DNA from: Chitinophaga solisilvae
Lineage (GTDB): Bacteria > Bacteroidota > Bacteroidia > Chitinophagales > Chitinophagaceae
Assembly: GCF_009928525.1 (NCBI RefSeq)
Contig: NZ_JAABOK010000005.1
Coordinates: forward strand, 496,692 to 560,691
Length of the DNA stretch: 64,000 bases
Direction of reading: 5' to 3'
Positions within the stretch are counted from its first letter, which is position 1. Each line of letters begins with the position of its first letter. Made by a program: the position numbers and the translations under genes. This document shows, in pieces, positions 37,883 to 46,879 of the stretch. The notes under the pieces were generated by a model. The model had not been told where the DNA came from. It ran no database searches and saw only the letters and a program-made list of their open reading frames with translations.

Positions 37883-38605
37883 ATGAAGCAGACAATTGTG
37901 CTGATTCTTTGGGCGCTAAGCTGGAATGTGTTGCAGGCGCAGGATTCTATGGAGGTGATGAAAGCCATACGGGCTACCAATATCCTGGATAACGGCTGGA
38001 ATCTGCGGACTTCCTATATAGGACTTACTTTTAGAGACAAGGAGAATACGGTTGGCAGTCCTTATCTGTATCCGGAGTGGCGGCGTATGTGGCTGGATTC
38101 CATGGATAACAAACCGGTAAAGCATTCGGTAGTATACGAAGCTAACCTGGACCTGGAGAAGAATGAGCTGATTATCAAAGGTGGCGATGGCAAGGCATAT
38201 ACTCCGGAAACCCGGCAGGTACAGATGTTCCACTTCCAGCGGGGAGATACGCAGCATATTTTTGTCGGCCTCCGCTTAGGCGATAGCTATAAATTCGTTC
38301 AGGAGCTGGCCGCCGGCAAATACTGCCTGGTAAAGGAAATCAAAATCTCCTTTGCCCGCGCCGATTTTGTAGACAAAGGCATGATCCAGTCGGGCAAGAA
38401 CTACGACGAATACCGCAGGGAACCTGTCTATTACCTCGTAAAAGACGGTATTCCAGAAAAAGCCCCCCTGCGCAAAAAGTCCTTCCTCTCCCTGCTGGAC
38501 AAAGACCCCCAGGCCGCCGCTACCAGCCGAAAGTTTCTTTCCTCCTACAACGGCCCCTTTGATGAAACCGCAATGGTAAAAACAGTAGAAGCGATTAATA
38601 AATAA
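37883..38605 (+). CDS. Exported protein of unknown function after SusCD pair 4
   Basis: 240 residues. Signal peptide (MKQTIVLILWALSWNVLQAQ) and a mixed soluble domain with no family I recognise. Features: repeated aromatic/charged stretches (SYIGLTFRDKEN, YLYPEWRRMW), a middle segment rich in K/E/G (LIIKGGDGKAYTPE), and a basic region before the C-terminus (EKAPLRKKSF). No lipobox, no sorting domain, no catalytic motif visible. It begins 123 bases after the SusD of pair 4 and could be co-regulated with it. Its stop codon overlaps the left arm of palindrome 3. Confidence 0.75.
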   Translation: MKQTIVLILWALSWNVLQAQDSMEVMKAIRATNILDNGWNLRTSYIGLTFRDKENTVGSPYLYPEWRRMWLDSMDNKPVKHSVVYEANLDLEKNELIIKGGDGKAYTPETRQVQMFHFQRGDTQHIFVGLRLGDSYKFVQELAAGKYCLVKEIKISFARADFVDKGMIQSGKNYDEYRREPVYYLVKDGIPEKAPLRKKSFLSLLDKDPQAAATSRKFLSSYNGPFDETAMVKTVEAINK

Positions 38606-38723
38606 TTATGAATTAAGAATTATGAATTATGAGTTAAAGCGAAGATCTCAGCGAATAGATCAACATTCATCGCTCAGATCTTCGCTTTAACTCATAATTC
38701 CTAATTCCTAATTCGTAATTATT
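38601..38723. repeat. Intergenic palindrome 3 (AATTATG heptads), 54-bp arms
   Basis: Arms 38601-38654 and 38670-38723 are reverse complements with four mismatches; loop 15 bases. The outer 30 bases are four 7-bp units (AATTATG, AATTAAG, AATTATG, AATTATG), and the inner part is AAAGCGAAGATCTCAGCGA. The left arm overlaps the stop codon of the unknown secreted protein gene. The core can act as a terminator. Confidence 0.9.
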
Positions 38724-38806
38724 GGTGTTATCTTCACTTTGCTAAAATACTATTTTGTCTTCCTTAACGATCTGTTAACCAATTATCAAAAAATTGTTAA
38801 ATCTTT

Positions 38807-38837
38807 TTTGCACTTCTCATAATTATACCTAAGTTTG
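38807..38837 (+). promoter_or_regulatory. Bacteroidota-type promoter TTTG-N19-TAAGTTTG for SusCD pair 5
   Basis: TTTG at 38807-38810 and TAAGTTTG at 38830-38837 are separated by exactly 19 bases, a full match to the Bacteroidota housekeeping consensus (TTTG, 19-21 bases, TAnnTTTG). The expected start of transcription is near 38843, leaving a long leader before the SusC ATG at 39125. Confidence 0.75.
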
Positions 38838-38920
38838 AAACTGTTATTTTCTGTAATAAGACTTGTTTGTGAAGCGAATAGTGATGGGGGCTCAACAGGT
38901 TTTTTTTATTTGTAGCTAGC

Positions 38921-38932
38921 TAAAACGTTTTA
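38921..38932. promoter_or_regulatory. LacI-type operator-like palindrome TAAAACGTTTTA
   Basis: A perfect 12-base palindrome with a central CG, the symmetry and core typical of LacI/PurR-family operators. It lies about 80 bases downstream of the predicted transcription start of SusCD pair 5, where a bound repressor could block elongation. The LacI protein encoded at 31791-32810 is the obvious candidate, but binding is inferred. Confidence 0.4.
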
Positions 38933-39124
38933 CTACTGTAGTTAAGCTGAACAGTGAATAAAGATGACGTAAGGAGTATTCCAGACAGAAAGAAACCACG
39001 ACGGAAACCATTTAATATCAAACTGCCTCCTGTGCAATGCAGGGATGCTGTGGTAAAGGGTTTTACCGTGCATTAATGCTCATGTGACTGATCACTTGTA
39101 ATAATTTAAATTCAAAAGGAAGCT

Positions 39125-42100
39125 ATGCGAAGATCACTTCTTCTTGCCACGTTGCTTTTCTTATGCTGTGCTGTTGCTGCATGGGCGCAGGATAAGAAAG
39201 CTGTTACGGGAACCGTAAAAGATGAAAAGGGAACACCTTTGCCAGGTGTAACGGTAAAAGAAAAAGGTACAGCCAATGGCGCAATGACCACAGGCGATGG
39301 TACCTTTAAAGTTCAGGTAGCTCCCAATGCTACACTGGTACTGTCTTATATCGGATTTATCAACCAGGAAGTGCCGGTAAACGGACAATCCACATTAACC
39401 ATTACATTAAAAGAGGACAACAAGAACCTGAACGAAGTGGTGGTAACGGCGATGGGTATGAAACGCGAACAGCGTAAACTCGGTTATGCCGTAACTGAAC
39501 TGAAAGGTGCTGATGTTGCCAAAACAAATGCTATCAACCCGGTGTCCGCATTACAGGGTAAAGTAGCCGGTCTGGATATCTCCGCTGCTGCGGGTGGTCC
39601 TGCCGCTGCTCCGCGTATCGTACTCCGTGGCGCCAAATCCCTCAACGGTAAGGATCAGCCGATCTTCATCATTGATGGTGTGATCTTCGAAAATGATGAA
39701 AGTGCTGCCGATGTAAACTTCGGTAACGTACTGAAAAACCTGAACCCGGACGACTATGAATCAGTAACCGTGCTGAAAGGCGCTGCTGCTACTGCTTTGT
39801 ATGGTTCCCGTGCTATCAATGGCGCCGTTCTCATCACTACCAAAAAAGGAAGTGTGAGAAAAGGTATAGGCGTTAGCGTTAGTCAGACTGCCCAAATGGA
39901 GAAAGTTTACCGTGGCGCTATCGACCTGCAGAACGAGTTCGGTCAGGGTCAGGATGGTACTTATAACAACGGCGCAGGCGGGTATAGCTTCGGTTCAAGA
40001 ATGGACGGCAGCATGGTAAAACTGGCTAACGGTATGGAAGTACCTTATACTCCTAAGCCTAACAATGCCAAGGACCTTTACCAGACGGGTAAATATTTCA
40101 ATACTAACGTTGCCATGGAAGGCGGTAACGATAAGGGAACTTTCCGTTTATCTTACTCCCACCTGAATAATAACAGCGTTTCTCCGAACAACGAATTCGG
40201 CAGAAATACCTTCGCTTTCCGCGGATCTTCCCAGATATCAAAAGTATTATCTGCGGATGCGGGCGTAACCTATGCTACTTCCAAAACACAGAACCCGGAC
40301 CGTCAGGGTGGTGATTACACCAACTACAATATTGGTCGTAAATGGGTATATGTTTATCCACGTAACTACGATCCTTCTATCTGGAGCAAGCCTGAAAATT
40401 ACATCGGAAAGAACGGCGGACGTGCTAACCTCAGCACTAACCCAGGTACTGATTATTTCTACCAGATGGCTTTCAACAGCTGGACCCGCAAAGAGTCGCT
40501 GATTACCGGTAATTTCTCCCTCACCGCAACTGCTAATGAGTGGCTGAAATTTGTAGGTAAGGCTAACTTCAGCAATGAGCAAACCACTGACGAGCGTAAG
40601 GAAGTAGGCACCGGAGAATTCTTTAAGGGATCTGATGGTTTCTATAGTACTGCAGGTGTGAATAAATCACAATATACCTTCACTGGTATGGCGATGATTA
40701 CACCGAAACTGGGCAAGAAATTCGAAGGTAGCCTGAACCTGGGAGCTGAAACCTGGAACAGTGGCATCGGTAAACAGTATAATAACCGTACTTCCGGTGG
40801 CTTACGTATTCCGTTCCTGTATGATATTAGTAACAGCATTTCTGCTCCAATAGTAAAAAATGATCCGCTGCTGCGTAAAGTGATCAATTCCGTATTCTTC
40901 GCTGCAAGCCTTTCTTATAACAACGAATTGTTCCTGGATGTTACCGGCCGTAATGACTGGTCTTCTGCATTGACTTATCCTAAAGGCTCCCGTGGTAAAA
41001 CAAACAACTCCTATTTTTATCCTTCTGTGAGCGGTGCCTGGGAATTTACACAGACATTCAAAGGACAGTTGCCTGAGTGGATCAGCTATGGTAAATTACG
41101 TGCCTCTTATGCAATGGTAGGTGGTGACCTTGATCCATATCAGATCAATATCGGTTACTATACACCGGAATTATTCCAGGGAGCTGCTTCTGGTAAAGAT
41201 CTGCCACTGGTAAATATTTATAATTCCCATATCTTACCGAACATGAGCCTGAAGCCTTCCATCTCCAAAAGCGTGGAAGTTGGTGCCAATGTTCGTTTCT
41301 TCAATAATCGTCTTGGATTTGATGTTGCCTGGTACAGAACCAATATCACCAATCAGATTATTAACCTTCCTACCTCCATTGAATCAGGTGTAACATCCGC
41401 TTATATTAATGCTGGTAGCATGGTAAACAGAGGTATCGAAATCCTGATTAACGGTACACCGATTCAGAATAAGAACTTTACCTGGGATGTAAGTTTGAAT
41501 GGAAGCCGTAATAAGAACAAGATAGTTGAGTTGGCGCCAGGCGTGGACAAACTGGAACTGAACGAAGACCAGGGTGTCAAAGCACTGGCTACTGTTGGCG
41601 GAAGTTATGGTGATCTGGTTTCTGACTATGCCTACACAAGAGATGCTAATGGACGTCCGTTGATCTCAATTGGCGGCAGTGATTTCCCTTATGTATACAA
41701 ACGCGGTTATGCAGTGATAGGTAATATCATGCCTGACTTCAACCTCGGTCTGCAGAATAACTTTACCTATAAGAACTGGAACCTGGGCGTATTGATCCAG
41801 GCGCGTATCGGCGGCGACTTCTTCTCTGCTTCCCATCAGTATGGTACTGGTCGTGGTAACACTGCGAACACCCTGGATGGTCGTGATACTGAGCACGGTG
41901 GTATCACCTACACAGATGCTTCCGGTAAAGTACGCAACGATGGTATGATTCCTGAAGGCGTATTCCAGCCAGGCACCAAAGTTAAAGTTAATGGTACTGA
42001 AGTAGTACTGGATGGTATGACTTATCGCGATGCATATGACAAAGGTTATGTGAAACCAATGACTCCGCTGCAGTACTATGGTATGATCGGCGACTGGGGC

Positions 42101-42376
42101 GTTGGTATCCGCGAGGCTTCTGTATTTGACGCTTCCTATGTGGCATTGCGTGAAGTATCGCTCGGTTACTCCCTGCCTTCTTCCATCATTGACCGCTGGA
42201 AACTGACCAGCCTGCGCGTATCAGTGGTAGGCCGTAACCTGGGTTACCTGTTCAACAATCTGCCTAACCACATCAATCCGGAAGCAGTTCGTAACAACAA
42301 AACTTCTGCCTTCTCTGAATATGGTGCCGTACCATTTGTACGTAATATGGGTATAACTGTACAGGTAGGATTCTAA
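39125..42376 (+). CDS. SusC/RagA-family TonB-linked outer-membrane transporter (pair 5)
   Basis: 1083 residues. Signal peptide ending AAWAQ, carboxypeptidase-like domain (VTGTVKDEKGTPLPGVTV), plug from NEVVVTAMGMKREQRK with VLKGAAATALYGSRAINGA, barrel ending GITVQVGF. It belongs to a different subgroup from the other four SusCs (for example the SHQYGTGRGNTANTLDGRD loop and the LFNNLPNHINPEA ending), so it likely takes a different ligand. No STN domain. The ATG is preceded by AAAGGAAGCT. SusD follows after 21 bases. Confidence 0.95.
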   Translation: MRRSLLLATLLFLCCAVAAWAQDKKAVTGTVKDEKGTPLPGVTVKEKGTANGAMTTGDGTFKVQVAPNATLVLSYIGFINQEVPVNGQSTLTITLKEDNKNLNEVVVTAMGMKREQRKLGYAVTELKGADVAKTNAINPVSALQGKVAGLDISAAAGGPAAAPRIVLRGAKSLNGKDQPIFIIDGVIFENDESAADVNFGNVLKNLNPDDYESVTVLKGAAATALYGSRAINGAVLITTKKGSVRKGIGVSVSQTAQMEKVYRGAIDLQNEFGQGQDGTYNNGAGGYSFGSRMDGSMVKLANGMEVPYTPKPNNAKDLYQTGKYFNTNVAMEGGNDKGTFRLSYSHLNNNSVSPNNEFGRNTFAFRGSSQISKVLSADAGVTYATSKTQNPDRQGGDYTNYNIGRKWVYVYPRNYDPSIWSKPENYIGKNGGRANLSTNPGTDYFYQMAFNSWTRKESLITGNFSLTATANEWLKFVGKANFSNEQTTDERKEVGTGEFFKGSDGFYSTAGVNKSQYTFTGMAMITPKLGKKFEGSLNLGAETWNSGIGKQYNNRTSGGLRIPFLYDISNSISAPIVKNDPLLRKVINSVFFAASLSYNNELFLDVTGRNDWSSALTYPKGSRGKTNNSYFYPSVSGAWEFTQTFKGQLPEWISYGKLRASYAMVGGDLDPYQINIGYYTPELFQGAASGKDLPLVNIYNSHILPNMSLKPSISKSVEVGANVRFFNNRLGFDVAWYRTNITNQIINLPTSIESGVTSAYINAGSMVNRGIEILINGTPIQNKNFTWDVSLNGSRNKNKIVELAPGVDKLELNEDQGVKALATVGGSYGDLVSDYAYTRDANGRPLISIGGSDFPYVYKRGYAVIGNIMPDFNLGLQNNFTYKNWNLGVLIQARIGGDFFSASHQYGTGRGNTANTLDGRDTEHGGITYTDASGKVRNDGMIPEGVFQPGTKVKVNGTEVVLDGMTYRDAYDKGYVKPMTPLQYYGMIGDWGVGIREASVFDASYVALREVSLGYSLPSSIIDRWKLTSLRVSVVGRNLGYLFNNLPNHINPEAVRNNKTSAFSEYGAVPFVRNMGITVQVGF

Positions 42377-42397
42377 TAACCGCTCAACAACAAAAAC

Positions 42398-44110
42398 ATG
42401 AAAATGAAAGCTGTAAATAAATGGGGTATAGGTGTAGCTGTTGCCGGTATGTTCCTGAGCTCCTGCACCAAAAACTTTGCAGATCTTAATACAAGTCCTG
42501 TTATCAGTCAGGATGCACCGCCTGAACTGCTTTTTACACAGTCTGCGAAAAGCGTTGTAGACCGTGATTTTGATTGGTTCTATGACTGTTACTCTTATCA
42601 GCTGCAATGGATGCAGTTTGGTACAGCAGCGCCTGGGTCTTCTGCCACCGGCCTCTTTAGTCCTAACAACACCAATAATTTTTATCAGGGATTCTATAAA
42701 GATATTGCCCGGAACCTGGTAGAAATTGAGGCAATGGTCAATAATAAGCCGGAGAGCGATCGCGCTGCTTATGCTAACGTGGTTGCAATTGCTAAAATTC
42801 TGAAAGTTTATGGCGCATGGAGAGTTTCTGATGCAAATGGAAGTATTCCATATTCCGAAGCACTCAAAGCACGGGAGAACCAGAATTTTACGCCTGTTTA
42901 TGATACCCAGGAAAAGATGTTTGACGCATGGGATAAAGAATTGAAAGAGGCAGTTGCAGTGCTGGGTAAAAAACTCGGCAGTCAGGCTGGTTTAGGTACC
43001 GGGGATATTTTTTATTCCGGTAAAGCTGATAAATGGATCGCTGCAGGAAACGTACTTCGTATGAAGATCGCTATGCGCCTTCTGAAAAGAGCTCCGGAGA
43101 AAACAGCTGCCATTGTAAAGGAAGTTGTAGCCAACGCTGACGCTGGTTTGTTTAAGAGCAATGCTGATGAATGGAAATTTATCTCTGCTGATAACAACTT
43201 TGCCCGTGGTGGTAACTGGAATATGGATAACAGCCCGCTTTCTGCGAGCCAGAACATGCTGAATTACATGTATGACAACAAAGATCCGCGCCTCGGATTG
43301 TTCTTTGAGAAGAACAGTTACACGCCGGAACTGGTTGACAGTCTGAAGAATGGTGGAGTGTTCCCGGCTACTGCTACGTATAACCCACGCCGCTATTTCG
43401 GGTTGCCTTCCAACCCGGATAAAAGAGCTGACAAAAACCTGGCATCCATATTTGAGCGTAAGCAGTATACAATGAAGTTCAACGGTACAAATGTTGATGT
43501 AACTATTGACACTGTTTCCCGTGTACAACATCGTCTCTTCAACCTCGATGCGGAAAACGGCGGCGCCAACGGAGCCCGTTATACCCAGCCAATTCTGACA
43601 TATGCTGAACAATGTTTCATGATGGCTGAACTGGTTGTACGTGGTCTGATCTCCGGTGATGCTAAAACCTACTATGAAAGTGGTGTTAAAGCATCTATCC
43701 AGGCTTATGACGATATGGGAAGAGAAGCCAAGATCCGCGACTACGCTGCATTAGATAACGCGGCAGTTGCTGCCTATATCGCATCTCCTGCCATTGCATT
43801 CACCGGCTCTCAGGATGTATTACTGGAAAAAATCAACATCCAGAACTTCCTGAACCACTTCAAATCTCCATGGGAAGCATGGGGCGCCTGGAAACGTACC
43901 GGCATTCCTAAAGTCAACGGTATCCTGGCATTCGAACAGAACACCGTGTCCGGCGTACCTGTTGAAGTTCCCCGCAGATGGCAGCTGCCACAGCCTACCA
44001 TCGCCAACCAGACAAACTGGAGAAATGCGATCGAAGAAATGAAGAAAACAGGTGAATACGGTACCAACGATAACGACTTCACCGGTCGCGTATGGTGGGA
44101 CAAAAAATAG
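42398..44110 (+). CDS. SusD/RagB-family lipoprotein (pair 5)
   Basis: 570 residues, the longest SusD here. Lipobox MFLSSC (Cys23), TKNFADLNTSP opening, the segment VSDANGSIPYSEA in place of the usual TDLYG-x-xPY, and the tail GRVWWDKK. The body matches the SusD-like_2 subgroup better than the classical group; this is a judgement from motif differences. Start at the first ATG of an ATGAAAATG pair; the second, two codons later, is an alternative. Palindrome 4 begins 5 bases after the stop, where it meets the convergent mutS gene. Confidence 0.92.
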   Translation: MKMKAVNKWGIGVAVAGMFLSSCTKNFADLNTSPVISQDAPPELLFTQSAKSVVDRDFDWFYDCYSYQLQWMQFGTAAPGSSATGLFSPNNTNNFYQGFYKDIARNLVEIEAMVNNKPESDRAAYANVVAIAKILKVYGAWRVSDANGSIPYSEALKARENQNFTPVYDTQEKMFDAWDKELKEAVAVLGKKLGSQAGLGTGDIFYSGKADKWIAAGNVLRMKIAMRLLKRAPEKTAAIVKEVVANADAGLFKSNADEWKFISADNNFARGGNWNMDNSPLSASQNMLNYMYDNKDPRLGLFFEKNSYTPELVDSLKNGGVFPATATYNPRRYFGLPSNPDKRADKNLASIFERKQYTMKFNGTNVDVTIDTVSRVQHRLFNLDAENGGANGARYTQPILTYAEQCFMMAELVVRGLISGDAKTYYESGVKASIQAYDDMGREAKIRDYAALDNAAVAAYIASPAIAFTGSQDVLLEKINIQNFLNHFKSPWEAWGAWKRTGIPKVNGILAFEQNTVSGVPVEVPRRWQLPQPTIANQTNWRNAIEEMKKTGEYGTNDNDFTGRVWWDKK

Positions 44111-44115
44111 ATTCA

Positions 44116-44222
44116 TGTAGTTATTTAATTAATTGAGATTTATATCCAAAAGAAAAAGCCCTCTGAACTGTTCAGAGGGCTTTTTCTTTTGGATATAAAT
44201 CTCAATTAGTTAAATAATCACA
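44116..44222. repeat. Palindrome 4: bidirectional terminator between SusD and mutS
   Basis: Arms 44116-44167 and 44171-44222 (52 bp, three mismatches) with a 3-base loop. The core AAAAAGCCCTCTGAA / TTCAGAGGGCTTTTT is a textbook bidirectional terminator; the outer arms are ATTTGAG-like (TTATTTAATTAATTGAG). The ends lie 5 bases from the SusD stop and 1 base from the mutS stop, so the element fills the whole convergent gap. Confidence 0.92.
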
Positions 44223-44223
44223 T

Positions 44224-46833
44224 TCAGTTGATCATCTCTTTTATTTCGCTGAGTTTGAGCAGGGCTTCAACAGGTGTGAGCCGGTTGATGTCTACGTGAT
44301 CCAGTTTTTCCCTGATTTGCTGGAAGGTGTCGCTGTGAGCATCAAAAATATTGAGCTGCAGCTTCTGGGTGGCGGTGGCGATGTTTTTGATGTTTTTCTG
44401 CAGCGGCGCATCAATGTGTTTTTCTTCCAGGTTGGCCAGCACTTCGTTGGCACGGTTAATCAGTTCCGGTGGCATACCGGCCATGCGGGCTACGTGAATA
44501 CCAAAGCTGTGGCGGCTGCCGCCGGGGGCGAGCTTGCGCAGGAAGATGATCTTATTGCCTGATTCCATATTGGTGATATGGAAGTTCTTTACGCGTTCGT
44601 GTTTGTTTTCCAGTTCATTCAGTTCATGGTAGTGCGTGGCAAACAGGGTTTTCGGGCGGTGCTCCGTCATGTCGTGGAGGTATTCCACTATACTCCATGC
44701 GATGGAGATACCGTCGTAAGTGCTGGTGCCGCGGCCTATTTCATCGAGTATCACCAGGCTCCGGGGAGTGATGGTATTGATGATGCTGGCAGTTTCGTTC
44801 ATCTCTACCATGAAGGTGGATTCGCCTCCGCTCAGGTTGTCGGATGCTCCCACGCGGGTGAATATTTTGTCTGTCAGCCCGATTTCCGCGCTGCCAGCGG
44901 GTACAAAGCTACCCATATGGGCCATAAGGGTGATGAGGGCTGTTTGCCGCAGCAGGGCGGACTTACCGCTCATATTAGGTCCGGTGAGGATGATGATCTG
45001 CTGCTTGTCTTTGTCGAGCTGCATATCATTGGCCACATAGGATTCCCCCGGAGGCAGTCCCCTTTCTATAACCGGATGGCGTCCTTCGGTGATGTTCATG
45101 GCGAAGCCGTCGTTAATTACCGGGCGGCGGTACCTGTATTGCATGGCGTTGTGGGCAAAGCAAAGGAGGCAGTCTATTCTGGCAAATATCTGTGCATCCT
45201 GCTGTACCGGCTCAATGAAGGGTTGCAGGGCAAGCAGCAGCTCGTCGAACAGTTTTGTTTCCAGCGCCAGGATTTTATCTTCTGCGCCTACAATTTTTTC
45301 TTCGTATTCTTTCAGTTCCGGTGTGATGTAACGTTCGGCGTTGGCCAGTGTCTGTTTGCGTATCCAGGTGTCCGGTACTTTATTTTTGTGGGTGTTGGTT
45401 ACTTCCAGGTAGTAGCCGAACACATTGTTGAATGCTATTTTCAGGGATGGGATGCCGGTGGCTTCCGATTCTTTCTGCTGTATCTGCAGCAGGTAGTCCT
45501 TTCCTTTGGTGGCGATGCCGCGCAGTTCATCCAGTTCTGCATTTACGCCTTCGCGGATAACGCCGCCCTTGTTAACCAGTACCGGCGGGTTTTCCATGAC
45601 TTCGTTCAGTATCCGGTCGAGGATAGGGGGGCAGGCGTTCAGCTTTTCGTTGAGGCGTAACAGGTAGTTGTTTGCGGTGGCGGAAAGCAGTTCCTGTACG
45701 GCCTGTACCTGTTGCAGGGAACGGGCCAGCTGCATCACTTCGCGGGGATTGATCTTGCGCAGGGGTATTTTGGATACCAGCCTTTCCAGGTCCCCTGTTT
45801 GTTTCAGGTGGTGCTGAAGGGATTTAAAGAGGTCGGTTTCTTTAATGAAATATTCCACGGTGTCCAGGCGCTCATTGATCTGGAGTATGTCGCGCAGGGG
45901 GAATACCAGCCAGCGTTTGAGCAGGCGGGCGCCCATTGGGGTAACGGTGTTGTCCAGTACCTTGAGCAGGGTATGACCGTTTTCCACGCTGCTGTGCAGG
46001 AGTTCCAGGTTGCGCACGGTGAAGCGGTCCATCCAGAGGAAGTCTTGCTGATCAATGCGTTGTATGCCGGTAATATGCTGCAGATGCGGATGTTCGGTAT
46101 CCTTCAGGTAGTGCATGGTAGCGCCGGCTGCGATGATGGCGGCGTTCATGCCTTCTATCCCGAATCCTTTCAGGGAGTGGGTCTGAAAGTGCTTGAGCAG
46201 TATTTCTTCGGCGTAGGAGGTGGTAAATATCCACTCATCCAGGTTATAGGTATAGAATTTTGCGCCGAAGGTGGCCTTGAAATGTTTCTGCTGCTGTCTG
46301 GCGAACACCACTTCTGCAGGGCGGAAGCTCTGCAGAAGTTTATCCACATATTCCGTGCTGCCTTCTGCGATGATGAATTCGCCGGTGGAAATATCCAGGA
46401 AGGATACACCGGTGATGTCCTGGCCGAAATGAACGGCGGCGAGGAAGTTGTTGCTGGCGTTTTCCAGCAGTTTATCGTTGACGGCTACGCCGGGTGTCAC
46501 CATTTCGGTTACGCCCCGTTTTACGATGCCTTTTACTGATTTTGGATCTTCCAGCTGGTCGCAAACCGCCACCCTGTATCCTGCTTTTACCAGTTTGTGC
46601 AGGTAGGTGTCGAGCGAGTGGTGGGGAAACCCCGCCAGTTCAACATATGCGGCGGTGCCATTGGCTCTTTTTGTCAATACTATGCCCAGTACTCTGGACG
46701 CGATCACAGCGTCTTCACCGAAGGTTTCATAGAAATCACCGACACGGAACAACAGGATTGCATCAGGGTATTTATCTTTTATTGCCTTATGCTGCTGCAT
46801 AAGTGGCGTTTCTTCCGATTTACTTTTTGCCAT
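44224..46833 (-). CDS. mutS: DNA mismatch repair protein MutS
   Basis: 869 residues, usual MutS1 length. The mismatch-reading domain has the Phe-x-Glu motif in VGDFYETFG. The ATPase has Walker A GPNMSGKS at residues 618-625, Walker B LVILDEIGRGTS and the FATHYHELNEL helix. It binds mispaired bases and, with MutL, starts repair. A -7 box TATATTTG lies only 4 bases before the ATG, suggesting a nearly leaderless transcript. It diverges from the SpoU methyltransferase gene. Its stop lies one base beyond palindrome 4. Confidence 0.98.
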   Translation of the reverse strand: MAKSKSEETPLMQQHKAIKDKYPDAILLFRVGDFYETFGEDAVIASRVLGIVLTKRANGTAAYVELAGFPHHSLDTYLHKLVKAGYRVAVCDQLEDPKSVKGIVKRGVTEMVTPGVAVNDKLLENASNNFLAAVHFGQDITGVSFLDISTGEFIIAEGSTEYVDKLLQSFRPAEVVFARQQQKHFKATFGAKFYTYNLDEWIFTTSYAEEILLKHFQTHSLKGFGIEGMNAAIIAAGATMHYLKDTEHPHLQHITGIQRIDQQDFLWMDRFTVRNLELLHSSVENGHTLLKVLDNTVTPMGARLLKRWLVFPLRDILQINERLDTVEYFIKETDLFKSLQHHLKQTGDLERLVSKIPLRKINPREVMQLARSLQQVQAVQELLSATANNYLLRLNEKLNACPPILDRILNEVMENPPVLVNKGGVIREGVNAELDELRGIATKGKDYLLQIQQKESEATGIPSLKIAFNNVFGYYLEVTNTHKNKVPDTWIRKQTLANAERYITPELKEYEEKIVGAEDKILALETKLFDELLLALQPFIEPVQQDAQIFARIDCLLCFAHNAMQYRYRRPVINDGFAMNITEGRHPVIERGLPPGESYVANDMQLDKDKQQIIILTGPNMSGKSALLRQTALITLMAHMGSFVPAGSAEIGLTDKIFTRVGASDNLSGGESTFMVEMNETASIINTITPRSLVILDEIGRGTSTYDGISIAWSIVEYLHDMTEHRPKTLFATHYHELNELENKHERVKNFHITNMESGNKIIFLRKLAPGGSRHSFGIHVARMAGMPPELINRANEVLANLEEKHIDAPLQKNIKNIATATQKLQLNIFDAHSDTFQQIREKLDHVDINRLTPVEALLKLSEIKEMIN

Positions 46834-46837
46834 GCCG

Positions 46838-46845
46838 CAAATATA
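46838..46845 (-). promoter_or_regulatory. -7 box TATATTTG of mutS, nearly leaderless
   Basis: An exact TAnnTTTG match on the minus strand that ends 4 bases before the mutS ATG. Transcription would start at or within a few bases of the start codon. No clear -33 element is visible. Confidence 0.45.
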
Positions 46846-46865
46846 TAAAACTCAGCTGATCCGGT

Positions 46866-46873
46866 TATCTTTG
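46866..46873 (+). promoter_or_regulatory. -7 box TATCTTTG of the SpoU methyltransferase, nearly leaderless
   Basis: Exact TAnnTTTG match ending 6 bases before the ATG at 46880, so the transcript would have almost no leader. It supports 46880 as the start rather than 46832, which would put the promoter inside the gene. Confidence 0.5.
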
Positions 46874-46879
46874 CAGATC

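Larger units (their letters stand above)
38724..39124 (+). promoter_or_regulatory. Regulatory leader of SusCD pair 5
   Basis: A 400-base stretch with no gene. It contains the promoter at 38807-38837, giving an untranslated leader of about 280 bases, a 12-base palindrome at 38921-38932, and a small hairpin GGTAAA-GGGT-TTTACC near 39052-39067. The length and structure suggest control at the RNA level in addition to promoter control. Confidence 0.6.

Noticed and set aside
44578..45660. Long open frame on the plus strand opposite mutS
   Set aside because: mutS is unmistakable on the minus strand; the opposite frame is an effect of codon composition and shows no recognisable domain.
46832..46879. 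Upstream start for the SpoU methyltransferase
   Set aside because: It would overlap the mutS start and include the TATCTTTG box; the family begins around the ATG at 46880.
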